The notes under the pieces are model-generated. The model was not told where the DNA came from. It saw nothing but the letters and a program-made list of their open reading frames with translations, and did not search any database. Below, piece after piece: positions 24,346 through 36,107 of a DNA stretch of 64,000 nt. Source of the stretch: Zonotrichia leucophrys gambelii (lineage: Eukaryota; Chordata; Aves; Passeriformes; Passerellidae); NCBI RefSeq assembly GCF_028769735.1, contig NC_088171.1, positions 75,285,216 through 75,349,215 of the forward strand, read 5' to 3'. Position 1 is the stretch's first letter. Each line of letters opens with the position of its first letter. A program made the translations under genes and the position numbers.

Positions 24346-26639
24346 TATGTGGTTTATAAACTTGTTTCAGCTATTTTATTTATTCAGCAAAATATTCAGG
24401 ATTATTGAAAAAATTCCTGGAAAAGGTCTGTATTAAACTAAGAAAGAGTTAGCATGAGACTTGTTTTTTCTTCATAATCTCTCCTACTTATAAGACTCTC
24501 ACTTTTTCCCTTGGCCATCAATGTATATATTTTCATTTAATTGTACTTAGATACAAATTTATAACTATTTCATTTGGCTGTGTTTTAAACAAATGCTGAT
24601 GATGTTTGTACCACATCAGACACTCTTACAGTGAAACTACTTCTGTGAGTTCATTCTAAATTTGACTTTATCACCAAAAATAGGAAAGGATTGACTAAAT
24701 GATGGCTGCCTAATACTTTTGTTAGCTGCTAGGAGTCACACAGAATGAAAATCAGAGTTGTATCAACCAGTGCACCTATTTGAATCGGCCAATTGTATAG
24801 CTAATGTATCTATTGGCATTGCTACTAACCCCAGACAAAGGAGCAGTTCTACAGGTCTGCTTGCAGAGTGGATGTCTGCCTCTTTGCACTGTCTCAGGGG
24901 GATTATCTGACTGCTGATTTTGCAGGACATGAGCCATATTTTTCCACATATTTGCCTGTGGTACTGTGGGTGATCTGTATTCAGGTAGCAGGAGTATAAC
25001 AGGCAGTTTGGTGGTGGGAATAGAATCATCTTTAAAAAGCACATGCATTTGTCAGGAGAATTGCTGAGGGCTTGAGTTAGCCAAGAGCACTGTGAGGGAC
25101 AGCCTGAAAATGAGCCTGAGTCAGAGGCTGAGGTTCAGGGGAAGGACAGCAGCAGCCTGCCAGGAGGAGGTAAGCTTTCTAACCAGTTAACATTTATTCT
25201 ACAATTTAGTTCTGCCATCTAGGCAAGGGAGGAATCAAGCAAAAAGCAAGCTGAGAGAGAACTGATTTGTTGACTAGAGAGACTAAAAGAGGTAGAGGAA
25301 TTAGAGAGAGCAGCATCTGCAGTCTGGAGATTATACTGTGCCAATTAAAAAAAAACACCCCAAACCAAAAAGCTCAAGTATGTTTACATTATTTCCACTG
25401 TTCCATCAAATAGTCTGCAGGTGAGCTTTAGCTTTTTGAATGATAATTTGGTTTATCCTGCTCTAGTAAAACTTCACATTTATTTTTTGTCTTTGCTTTT
25501 CATCATTTCTAACTAAATAGGACAAATAGAATAACATTTGACATGGATAAAATAAGGTCCTGATCTGAAAAATATGACAGATTTTATCCAGCAAGCAGCA
25601 GCATATTGATGACAAAATCCTTCTGCTCCAGGTATATGGCTATTTCAATAAATGTGCCAGTATATGCTGGGTAAATGAAACCAGTATAATAATATTATTT
25701 TTTTAGTTCTCCTGTCTTGATAAGCTGTATTTTTTTAAATGTTTAAGTAGCTTATCCATTAGCAGGTTCTGGAAATGACTTCACTGGTTGCTGTTCCAAA
25801 TGGTAATGCAAAAAATATAACTTTTTCTAACTATGCTCACACAAGGATATATAAACTGGATGAAATATGTGATGTTCAGGACTAATCAGTCAGAGGGGAT
25901 TAACTAGCTGCCACCCTAGATCTAACAGTTTCTAGCTCTCTATAGACTTGTGTCACATGGTTACTGACTTTGGTGTCTTGTAAAGGCCTCAGCTATGAAT
26001 GAAGCTTTTCCCCAGGTTAAACCTTTGTAAAAGAGCATGCTGTTAATTTTTGTGGATTCTTTTTCATCTGTTAGCACTATGTCCTCAAGCTGGAATTTTT
26101 CCTGTACTGAGCTTTCTAATATAACAAAATGTTAAAAAGTTGTTTCCAAGATCTTGACAAGCTTGAAAAGTGTTGAGCTTCTCCAGTGAGTTCAAAAGGT
26201 AGAGGAAGAACTTTCCCAGCATTCATAAAAATGTACAGAGATTACATTGTTCTTGTAGTTAGAGAAAAAAAAGCATGCCGACACATTTTGAATGAGAAAC
26301 TGCCCTCCAAAACACATAATGCTTAAAATTTATGCTTGCAATAATATTTGGATTGATTCAATAATAGACAACATTTAAAAGTTTTAAAGTGTTTGCAGGG
26401 AAAACTTTTCACCTTAATTTCTAATAAGAAAAAATGTTGTAGTATGAATATTTTTATTGTAAAAGAATAAACTGATAAATTGCTTTCGTGATTATTTAAA
26501 TGCTGAATTGAAATATAGTATTCAGTAAGCTAGAAAAACCTGCCTTCTACTTTGCACATTTCCTGTCAGCCTGCCACCTCTCAGTGTAACACCCTGATAA
26601 AGAATTGTTTTGTTATTTGTGATATCACAGCCACGGTCG
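24346..26639. other. Non-coding stretch with one exon-like patch
   Basis: Mostly AT-rich with nothing identifiable. The exception is 25081-25169, a GC-richer acidic-coding-like patch ending at a GTAAGC donor, listed separately. Overlapping minus-strand frames of about 90 codons at 24763-25048 encode nothing recognisable. Confidence 0.55.
25081..25169 (+). other. Exon-like 89-bp patch, unidentified
   Basis: In one plus frame, open from 25076, the patch encodes a Glu/Gly/Ser-rich run (a Q-E-H-C-E-G-Q-P-E-N-E-P-E-S-E-A-E-V motif). It stops at a good consensus donor, GGAG|GTAAGC, with GT at 25170-25171. A TAG acceptor lies at 25078-25080, but the sequence before it lacks a polypyrimidine tract, which argues against a real exon. 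I do not recognise the peptide. It could equally be a piece of an old repeat. Confidence 0.15.
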
Positions 26640-28269
26640 ACTAAATCCTGCACTTGAGAAGCTCTTCAGGCTGTGGCGTTCAGGTCAGCCCTGTTGGAAG
26701 GAGCTGCTGTGAGGGCAGCATTGCTGCAGCAGCTGTAAGGGGAGGCAAGGGCTGTGGGGAGGCTCTGGTGGGCTTGCAGAGAAGCAGTGTGGCAGGAATG
26801 GGCCAGTGGGAATGGCCACTGCTGTTTGCAGTGTAGCTTTGGGAGCGTGGTGACAAAGTGCTGGTCAGCTGGCAGGACTAGGCAGGGTGCCTTGGAGGCT
26901 GCTGGTGCTGCTGCTTGTGGCTCCTGCTCTCTGCTAGTTTGGATAGAAATTGCAGGCTCTGCTGCCAGTTCTCCTGGGCTTTGCCTAATGTGCATGCTGC
27001 TGCTGGGAGCCATAGAAACACTGGAGCTGAGGGATGGTGGACAGACACAGCTCACTGTGTTAGTGAGGAGAGGCACCCAGGGGCCTGCCATTGCTGCCCA
27101 GGATTGTGCAGGACCACATGGAGACAGTGCAGGGGTGGTTTTAGCGTGCCACAAGACACAAGCCCCAGTGCTGACTGATGCAAATTGCTCTGACACAGGG
27201 AAGACTGGCCACTGCTTGGATTTCACGCTGCAAATATGGCCTTGGGCCTCTTCTATGGGAGGTGCACTCCGAACAAGGCACTGAGCTGCTGGGTGAAAGA
27301 GCAGCGGGGAAAGTTGAGAGACTGCACAGCACCAAGGCGTTTGAAGGAGCTATGGAAGCATTATTTTCAGGAAAGCTGCAGAGGCAAGAGCCTGATCTAT
27401 ACACAGCAAGAAGGGAGCAGCAGCAGCTGGTAATCAGGTTCAAACAGGTGAAGGAGAAAGACTTCCAACAGAACAGGCTGTGACTTCTGACAGGAATACC
27501 TCCTGCTCCATCTGCAAATTTGCAGCTTGAGCATACATCTAGTGCTCTGGATGCTGCTTAAGGATGAACCAGACCCACTGAGGTCTTTTTTAGAGCAAGC
27601 TGAGCTCAAACAGGTTTAAAAAGGCATATGGTAGTTATAAGAGACCCCTTCCTAAGGGGATGAAAGCAGCTATCTGTCAACATGACCTGATTTTTCAGGC
27701 TATTTTTGCTTACTAGTACCTCAGATCTGAGATGCTGCAAAAGAAAAGTCAAAGTTTACCTAGCCCTTGGACTAACACTCCCAGCTTCTTTTTCCAGAGT
27801 GAAATAAGGGTAACCCAAAGTGCACCCAGGGTTCTTCAGAGCCCAAGGGATGTGAAGGAAAGGGATGCCCAAGGAAAGTAAGGCAGACAGGTGATGACTG
27901 CCTTTCCAGTAAGGGGGGAAAGGCTCCAGCAGGTCACTCCTTCAGTGAGGCAACACAGGCCTGATGTTGAAACACATGCTTTGGCTTCTATGATCCCATT
28001 TCTCTGTGTGCAATGAGCACCACAGTGTCGGGATGGGATATCTGGCAGTGAGGCAGGAGTGTCATTGCCAACAAACTTGCTAATGTAGTGAGAAGTATTT
28101 TAAACTATGTATGTTGGGTAGTGTTTTCCTAAACTAAAGAGAAGTGAGGGCACAAGGGGAAAAATAGATATATCTCAGCAGCAACATTGCAGGAGATGTT
28201 GTTCCATCTGGAGAAACATGGGATATTACTTGGGGCCCAAGTCCCACCTGTATCAAAATGGATGTAGTA
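26640..28269 (+). mobile_element. Probable 5' part of a CR1 LINE (5'UTR/ORF1 region), heavily decayed
   Basis: This GC-richer segment runs directly into a clear CR1 endonuclease region, in the same orientation and without a visible break. A plus-strand frame at about 27178-27483 encodes a charged, Gln/Arg/Glu-rich stretch that could be a decayed ORF1 coiled coil (with G-K-V-E-R-L near its middle). The part between 28070 and 28270 fits the remembered run-up to CR1 ORF2. Both the identity and the 5' limit are inferred mainly from continuity. Minus-strand open frames across 26666-27226 are composition artefacts. Confidence 0.5.
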
Positions 28270-29030
28270 TAGAGAAGAAGCAGGATGAATAAGCAGAAGT
28301 CTAAGCAAAGTTGCAGAGCTATAATGTCACTGGGATTATGAAGACTAGATGGGATATCTCTCTATAGTGGTGCATTGCAGTGGATGGATAGAGGTGGGAA
28401 GGCAAGGAGGAGGCTGTGTTTCAGACCAAGGAGTGGTTCAAATGTACAAAGCTGCCTTGGAGCCAGAGAAAGCAGTAGAAAACTGGTGAGTAGGTTATAA
28501 GGATCAAAAGACAGACTAGCACAGGTGATGTAACAGATCTCTGCTAAGCCCACTGGATCAAAAGGAAATGGATGAGGCCCACTTTAAAAGGCTGGAGAAA
28601 TCCTTACTATTGCAGGCCCTGGTACTCATAGTAGCCTTAAATCTTCCTAATATGTGCTGTAAGGGGACTAGAGCTGGTGCAAGCAATCTGTGAGAATTCC
28701 AGAATATGTTGAAGGTAATTTTTGACACAGGTGATCAATCTACTGGTTAGAGAAGGTGCTCTGTTAGAACTGCTGCTCATAACAATGAAAAAGCACTGAA
28801 TAAAGTCAAGGGCAGGCTTGGCTATCACAACCATGGGACTAGAGTTTAAGGTCCTGAGAGATATAAGCAAGAAACACAGTAGAATTACTGGACTTCAAGA
28901 GAACAGATATTCAGGAATCTTTCCTACACAATCCCAAGAGAATTTGTCCTGAAGAGAGTGAATCTGAGAGACCTGCTTGATTTTTCAAGGAGAGTGTCTT
29001 CAAAGCACAAGGATTAATTTTACATAGGTC
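28270..29030 (+). mobile_element. CR1 LINE fragment: ORF2 endonuclease domain
   Basis: The order of segments matches the CR1 apurinic-like endonuclease coding region: the G-W-W-D-type start near 28345-28360, a block near 28500-28640 (GGATCAAAAGACAGAC, then GATGAGGCCC, then CAGGCCCTGGTACTCAT), the R-E-G-A-L-L-E-L-L motif at about 28749-28775, and the terminal Ser-Asp-His motif region at 28823-28834. The terminal motif now reads Tyr-His-Asn-His and is followed at once by a small deletion that shifts frame. The copy is therefore dead. It stops near 29030 before the reverse transcriptase, and no CR1 3' end follows, which is unusual for CR1. Confidence 0.82.
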
Positions 29031-30726
29031 TACAATTCTAATTTTGAGAATCCAATCAGATAATTTTTTTTTAGCTGGAAATAGGAGCAGGAAACATTTT
29101 TCTAATCTATCATACCTACTAAATGTTTTTCATAGCTTCATTAGAAAGCACAAAACTTCTTTTCTTTTACCACAATTTAAAGGCTTTTGCTAATGATATT
29201 AGGGATTTTTATTCTTTCTTTCTTTTTTAAACTGTTCCTGTAGTTTGTCTGTCCTACTTAATATTTAAATTTCCTGAGCTGGCACCGAACCATCTTTGAA
29301 TATGTAAAGTTAACAGTACAAATGGAAGTCTGCATGATGTTAATGTGGTAACTACTAAAATAACATTTTCTTATATAAGTAAAACAGGGCAAACAGCCAC
29401 GGATCCATGCTAAGCTTAGCAATTGCCTGACTTTTCATTAAAAAAACGATTCAATTTAAATTATTTATCTGGTTTTTATGTTAACAATCTCTCCTTCTTA
29501 CTTATTCTTGGAAAATGTCTTTGTGTTTGTTTGTTTGTTTATTTAATGATGCTAGTGTGAGATAGTTTTGGCTTCTTAGGTTCTAACAAGCTTTAGTGTG
29601 AGAAAAGCGTATCCTCACAAAGAATAACAATTCCAGTTTTAATGTTGACCCTCAAATAATTCCAATTATTTTCAAGGCAATAATATTTATTTCTGTAAGC
29701 TCATTCCTGCAGTTTATATATCTTAAGATCTTAAAAGGCTAAAGAAGATATTCAGTGTCCTGAAAGATTTTACTACAAGATAAAACAAGATGCTTTTACG
29801 TCTGACTATTTGGGAAATGGATCTACATAAGAGACTTTAATACATCTCTATAGCTGAAGAGTGCTAATCCCAAGTAGTCATCATCTTTTTCATTTTCCCT
29901 TCCATAAAAAGACCATTAGTAAACCAAAAGGTATTATAACCTAGCACTCCTGTTATAATTTTTTCCCTTTCTTCTCTTTTACAACCTGAGAAGGCAGACA
30001 TAACAGCCCAGACAGAACTCAGCACCAGACAGCTGATATTTTATTTACTTCACACAAACCTAGGCAAGCTGTCTTCTTATTACCAAGTTAGAAATTTGAA
30101 CATGTACTCATGATAAGGAGTGGGATATTGGTATATTTTGTTCTTGTAAAGTCTTATACCCATCAAGTATCAATTGACTACTTTGCACCACTTTCATCAG
30201 TAAATTGGAGAGAATTATGTCTTTCAAAATAAGCCAGATCTAAGGCTGAGGTTCTGCACAAGTTATTTAAAAATTCCTTGAAGCTCTGGAAGTCTTTGCT
30301 AACCCAGCCACAGACCTATCTCTGTGGGTCTCCTATCCAGTGTGAAATATAGCCTAATGCTTAAAATCTGTTCCATATATGCTGATGCATGTATTGCAAG
30401 AAAAATTACAGCAAATTGTCTCTTTATTTAAACTGCAGTAATGCAAATCCTTAACACAGATAAGAAAGAAAAAGATGCCTGTGCAAATTTGTAATCTCCA
30501 AAACTGTGCCAGGTTCTCTAAGGTTCACAAGCCTATAAGAACATTTGATCTAGCACATGAATGAAAAATAAGAGATTTTTAGAAAATAAATAAGAACCAA
30601 ACAACACAAAATATACTCACTCAAACCATGTTATAACCATGTTCATTATTTTAAAACATTAAAGAATTCTGAGTTTACTGAAATGTTTCATGATAAATAC
30701 ATCTCCTGGCAGTCTTCCCTACACTC
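29031..30726. other. AT-rich non-coding stretch
   Basis: Nothing recognisable except a (GTTT)4 repeat at 29525-29540. There is no CR1 reverse-transcriptase continuation of the preceding element. Confidence 0.6.
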
Positions 30727-31705
30727 TGTGATGGATTAACCCTGTCTGGATGCCAGGTGCCCACCAAAGTTGCTTTGTCACTCCCCTCTTCAGCTGGGCA
30801 GGGGAGAGAAAATATAATGACAGGCTCATGGGTCAAGATAAGTACAGGGAAAGATCATGTGGCAACTGTTATCATGGGCAAAATAGATTTAACTTGGCAA
30901 AATTAGTTTAATTAACCAAATCTGAGTAAGACAATGGGAATTAAAAACTAAATCTTAAAATGTCTTCCCACTTCCCCTTTCTTCTTCCCAGGCTTAATTT
31001 CTGTTGTGAATTCACTACCTCCATCCCCTTGAGTGGTGCATTCATCACACATTTTCTCTGCTACTACTTCCTCTGCAGGGGAAGAACTCCTCACACTCTT
31101 CCCCTGCTCCATTGTGGGGTCCCTCCTGTGGGAGACAGTCCTCCACAAACTTTTCCATGGGTCCTTCCCAAAGGCTGCAGTTCCTCATGAACTGTTCCAG
31201 CATGGGTCCCTTCCATGAGGTGCAATCCTTCAAGGAATGGCTGCTCCAAAGTGGGTCCCACATGAGGTCATAGGTCCTAACAGCAAACCTGCTCCAGTGT
31301 GGGCCCCTCTCTCCATGGGGCCAGGCTTCCCATGGGGTTACAGCCTCCTTTTGACATCCATTGCACCACCATGGATCTTCATGTAAGGATGAGGGCAAGG
31401 ACCTCAGCTGCCTCATCATGGTTTCCTCTAGGGCTGCAGGGGAATCTGCTCCAACCCCTGGAGCACGTCCTCCCCCTCCTTCTCCACTTACTGTGGTGTC
31501 TGCAGAATTGCTTTTCTCACATACTCTCACTCCTCTCTCTGGATGCCACTTTGCAAGTTTTTTATCCATTCTGAAATAAGTTATCCCAAAGGTGCTTCCA
31601 CAGTCACTGATGGGCTCAGCTTTGGCCAGTAGCAGGTCCTTCTTGCAGCCAGCTAGCATTGGCTCTAGCACACCCAGACAAAGCATCTAGCAGCTTCAGA
31701 GTCAG
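30727..31705 (-). mobile_element. Avian ERV LTR-like repeat, minus orientation, about 980 bp
   Basis: From memory this is a common bird LTR-type repeat. On the minus strand it starts in sequence related to the GAAGCTGCTAGATGC segment near 31700, has a poly(A)-signal-like ATTAAA within GGTTAATTAAACTAA (plus-strand about 30908-30922), and ends ...GGTTAATCCATCACA at 30727. Its middle consists of diverged tandem units (listed separately). No retroviral coding sequence adjoins it. Its 5' end (in its own orientation) is obscured by a (TCTA)14 microsatellite starting at 31706, so the target-site duplication cannot be identified. Several minus-strand open frames in it (up to 213 codons, 31045-31686) come from the GC-rich tandem region and encode nothing recognisable. 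Confidence 0.72.
31117..31345. repeat. Imperfect tandem units (period 42-49 bp) inside the LTR-like repeat
   Basis: Five units each begin GGGTCC or GGGCCC, at 31117, 31159, 31204, 31253 and 31301. Most share a following CATGAGGT/CCCACGGG-like element and a CTGCTCCA/TGTTCCAG-like end. They belong to the family's U3-like region and are not a local expansion. Confidence 0.65.
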
Positions 31706-31760
<55 letters not shown>

Positions 31761-31761
31761 C
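31706..31761. repeat. (TCTA)14 tetranucleotide microsatellite
   Basis: Fourteen uninterrupted TCTA units (56 bp). A perfect run of this length is expected to be polymorphic within a population. It directly abuts the LTR-like repeat on its left. Confidence 0.97.
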
Positions 31762-34700
31762 TCTTTTCGACTACATATCTACCTGAACAATCTGTCTCTG
31801 ATCACCACTTCCTATGTTACAGAAAGTCTGGACAAGTAAAAAAGTCAAGACAAGGTATTAAGACAGAGGTAATACCTTATCTTAACCAGAAAATATAACT
31901 GAAAAAGTCAGACAACTTTTCAGGAACTTTAATTTTTCGTCAGGTCTAAAATAGATTCAGATTTTGAAGCTAGGTACCAAGTGTGAATTCTTTTGATCAT
32001 AATTTCTGAAACAAAATATACTTGATATATCTATGACTACAAGAAAAAGGACTGGAGAAGAATGCAAGAGACAGATAGAGAGAGAAGGATATGAAAACCT
32101 GATAAGTAATTATCTCTTAGGGGGAACAGAGAAGTAGTTCATAAACTATGGAATACAAAGAGATTAATGAGTTTGGGACTTGTTGAGGACTATGAAAATG
32201 TGTTACAAAACCATTATCTTTACCGAACTTGTGGAGATTGGTAACCAGTAGAGCTATGAAATTTTATTTCAAAATTTATATTTGTAAAGGGTTTTTTGAG
32301 AAACAAGACCAAGAGATTGGAGATTGAGCTATCTTCTGAGAAACTTCCTGTTCTTGAAGTTGAGTGGTTTTTATCCTTCGCTGATTACTTGTCCAGATAA
32401 ATTCATGTGGAGAGGGATGTCTTAGTTTTACTTATAGAGTTACTGTGGGATGACTGTTCACAATATAAGGTGTACTGGATTCCCAGAAGTACAAGTACAG
32501 AAGTGTGGCTGCTCTGCTTTTGATGGCCAGCTGTCATATTTTCACAGTGCTAAATGTATGCATCCCATGAAGGAATGTCCTTGGTTTTTTCAGCATACTT
32601 AAGACTGGAAGGATTGGATTATGATGGCAAATGGGGCCTGGACACTCCTTGGAAGCAGTGATGCAAGTTATGCAGACAGGGATTCATGTGGCCCAACCAT
32701 TATTTTATACAGATCTCTTTCAATTAAATATAATATGAAACTTCCAATACAGTTACATAATTTCAATATGCATGGAATAACAGCAACCATTCTAAGTAAA
32801 AATGTATGAAAAATGAAAAGGACTCATTTTGGCCAAGTATGAGACTACCTTTAGTGTCAATGATGTAGTTTTCCATCTTCTGAGAAGTTATCAAAATCAA
32901 ATGAATGACAAGGCTATTTTGGAATGAAAAGCCTGCAGTATTTCTAATGATTGACATAAATATGCAATGTAATGTGATAAAGAAAGCTATTTCAGCAGTG
33001 ATTCAGCCATTGAATATCATTATCAATAGATTATTAATTTCAAAATCTTTACCAAAACTCTCTATATAACTTTCCATTTTTTCTAAAGCAATCTCTGCAA
33101 AATAAATAGTAGAATGAAGAAAAAAAAATCCCAACCACAGGGCCAAAAAACAATTTTAAAAAATCCACTTAAACTAAAAAATCTCCTCAGACTGTGTGTT
33201 GTTTAAACAGATTTTTTTTCTAGAATGTAGATAAAAGAGTCATCTATCAGAAACAAAAAATAATTTCTATTAGAAAACACACTGGAAAGGCAAAAAAATA
33301 AAGAAACCTAAAATTTTCTTCATAAACTGTAAAAACAGCTATTTCACATTTCTCATTTTCAGACCAAATTGAAAAGTTTTTTAATGGATAGTTCAATAAC
33401 ACTATCTCTTATAAATATTTCAGACATTTTACATTAGAGATTTTGGTAACATTTCCTGAAAACTAAGTTGAGACTTTAGGGAGAAGTTTTCATGTATGTC
33501 AAACTATTTTAAAAATCTAAACATTTAAATACTTTATGAGAAGAAATTCAAGGAAATATATAGGTGGGTGCATGCATGTGTAAAATAAGCTCTGAAAACC
33601 TTTTCTGACCACAGCTATAAAATTCAGCTTTGCAACAGGGACCTGGAATTTGGGACATTTTTCAAACATACCCGCATATTCCTGTGAAGAACATGGGTCT
33701 TCTCATCCCTGTGAAAATCCCTGTGAATTCAATCAGCATATAAACCTTTCATGGTCAGCAGGTACTTTTCAGAGCTTAACAAAGACAACCACTAAACCTC
33801 ATGGGACGTCTTTTACAATGCCTGAGCCCACATCAGCCCAGAGATGGAAGGACAGCCTTGAAGTTTCCTATACCAACTGCTCTTGGTCTGTGAAGATAGA
33901 AATAAAACATAGAGATAGTCTATATAATACTTTTTTTTTGTCTGAAATCAGGAAGCAATGCAAGACTGCAGAAAGATAGGCCTTAATTAGGACACAGAAG
34001 GAATCAAACAGATACCTGAAGAGTGTAATGCTGCTGTAGATGCTATGAAGTGGTGCTATTCAGATGCACTTGATGTTCCCCTATCATTTCAGAAGGGCAC
34101 ATCTCCTGTAGATCCTGCATTGTACCTTCCAATCCCATGCAGATATGTTAAACACTCCAGAATTTCTAAAAGAGTATGTTTAGACACCTGAAACTCTGCA
34201 AGAATCTGATAAAAACAGAAAACAGAAGAATGGGGAAGAAATTCTGGAAATGGGACAAAAAGTGCACAAATTTTTTTGAAACTGTAGCCAGATATTTCAT
34301 AATGCACTAAGAATAGTCAAAGATTAAGAGTGAAGTGAAAGATACTGGGGTATTAGAGAAGCAAACTGGGAAACTGTGCAAAGACAGAGTGAAGACTGTG
34401 CAAAGACTGTGCAAAGTACAGAATTTAAGAAAAAAAAACCAAATTAACAAACAAAAACCCCAAACAAACAACAACAACCAAAACAAAAAAAAAAAACCAA
34501 AAACAAACAAAATCCCAGACAAAATGAAACAAAATCCCCAAACAAACAACCAACCAACAATAACAAAAACAAAAAAAAACTCTCTGGGAACAAGAGGTTC
34601 CAGATTGTGATTAGAACCTTACAGGAAAAAAAGAGAATAAACATGATAAGCAGTGTGCAAGACAGAGGGAAGTTCAGGAGCCTGAGGTTAACAATACGGG

Positions 34701-35936
34701 TAAAATACAAATAATTACAGATCTGAGATATAAGGAAAATTTTGTAACTAGGGAGCGATATATAGGGGAGTTTTGCAGTGGAATTTGAAAGTAGTGGGGA
34801 AGAGACTAACAATGCAAACTATGTGTTGTGAGACGTGAGTTGGAGAGACGTTTATGTCCAGGAGATACACATCCTAAATATATCCCCCATCAAAGTACTG
34901 ACATCTTTCTTAATAAACACAAGTATTACATTTTGAAGATTAACTTTGGTAAACTGGATGAGAATCAGCATAGGGGAAAAAATACTTTACTCATGCTAAG
35001 GAGAAAATAGTCTTCATGTGATTAAGACCCAATCCAGTGCCAATTCTTTCTGTTTTATACAAGTTCATCAGTTGACTATGAGTTGTTTTAATTTGTAGAA
35101 GTAAATGCTATTTTCTATACAAAAGGAGACTTCCACATATTCCTTGGACTCGAAAGTGGCAGGCATCTTAAAATTACACTATTAGCAAAAAAAGCTTTGT
35201 TCAAAAACAGATTTTCAATATTAATTGAAACAAAAACATGCCGGCAAGATGTTTTGGGCAATTTTAGACATGGTAGCCATTGCTACTTCTGCACTTATTA
35301 ATTTCCCGTTTTGAATTCAAAATAATCTAAAAATTTATTGTGTTTTTTAAATTTTGATATTGTATTCAGTCAAAAAAAGTATTTAAGAACTTTTTCGCTG
35401 CATCTGAAGCATAATAATAAGCAGGAAAATCTGAAAATCATGCTTAATAAAATTCCAAAGGTCGGTCATTTTCTGCCATAAATTTTGTTTGTTATTTTTA
35501 ACTTTCTTCAATTTGCTGCAAAACACGACTGCTTTCAAAGTGGATATTTCTAAAAACTATTTGTTAAAACAGAACATTCTTTACCTCATAAAATAAGGGT
35601 GCATAACTTATATAGGTGCAGTCAGATTAGAAATGCTTTTTATATTTTCAAACTGCTTTCCTATGCCTGCCATAAAATTAAGTAAGATAAATGCATGTCC
35701 TGAGATCTGAACATGGAGATGAAGAATTAGAACCCATCTGAAATAATGTCCTCATCTCTTTGCAATGATTTTTAATTATTCAGATGTAATGATTCTTTTT
35801 ATTTAGGTTACATTTTTGGAAACAGTTCTAGTCTCCATGATTTTACTCTAAAATTAAAAGTGGTTTGGTTGATGTCATTTACACTACATATTTTATAGAA
35901 ATATATTAGATGTTATAAAAAAAATTGTTTACTCAG
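31762..35936. other. AT-rich non-coding stretch
   Basis: No gene or identifiable transposable element. It contains the A/C-only low-complexity tract at 34428-34582 and, just before it, short direct repeats of GACTGTGCAAA at about 34392-34417. A 109-codon frame at 33650-33979 has no recognisable domain. Confidence 0.6.
34428..34582. repeat. A/C-rich low-complexity tract, (CAAA)n/(CAAAA)n-like
   Basis: About 155 bp made almost entirely of A and C on the plus strand, with only a few T or G bases. The open frames on both strands across it are artefacts of composition. Confidence 0.9.
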
Positions 35937-36107
35937 AGTGTAGAGAGGCACTGGAGTGTTTAGCCTAGAGAAGTTGTAGAAGTTGTGGATATCTCATCCT
36001 TGGAATTCTTCACAGCCAGGTTGGATGAGCAACCTGGTCTAGCGAGGTCAGTAGCAACTAGAAGATCTTAAGGTCCCTTCTACCCAAGACTTTCTATGAT
36101 TCTATAG
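35937..36107 (+). mobile_element. CR1 LINE 3' end with octamer tail
   Basis: This is the typical CR1 3' untranslated end. GAAGTTGTGGATATCTCATC, then GCCAGGTTGGATGAGCAACC, then CTTAAGGTCCCTTCTACCC follow each other in order. The copy ends in TTCTATGATTCTATAG (36092-36107), a decayed version of the tandem ATTCTATG tail at which CR1 reverse transcription starts. It is strongly 5'-truncated (about 170 bp remain), the usual state of avian CR1 insertions. Confidence 0.95.

Noticed and set aside
26666..27284. Overlapping open frames of 176-186 codons on both strands
   Set aside because: GC-rich sequence probably derived from CR1; neither frame matches CR1 ORF1 well nor any other protein that I know.
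31045..31686. 213-codon minus-strand open frame
   Set aside because: It is contained in the tandem-repeat, GC-rich part of an LTR-like repeat; repetition without stops explains its length.
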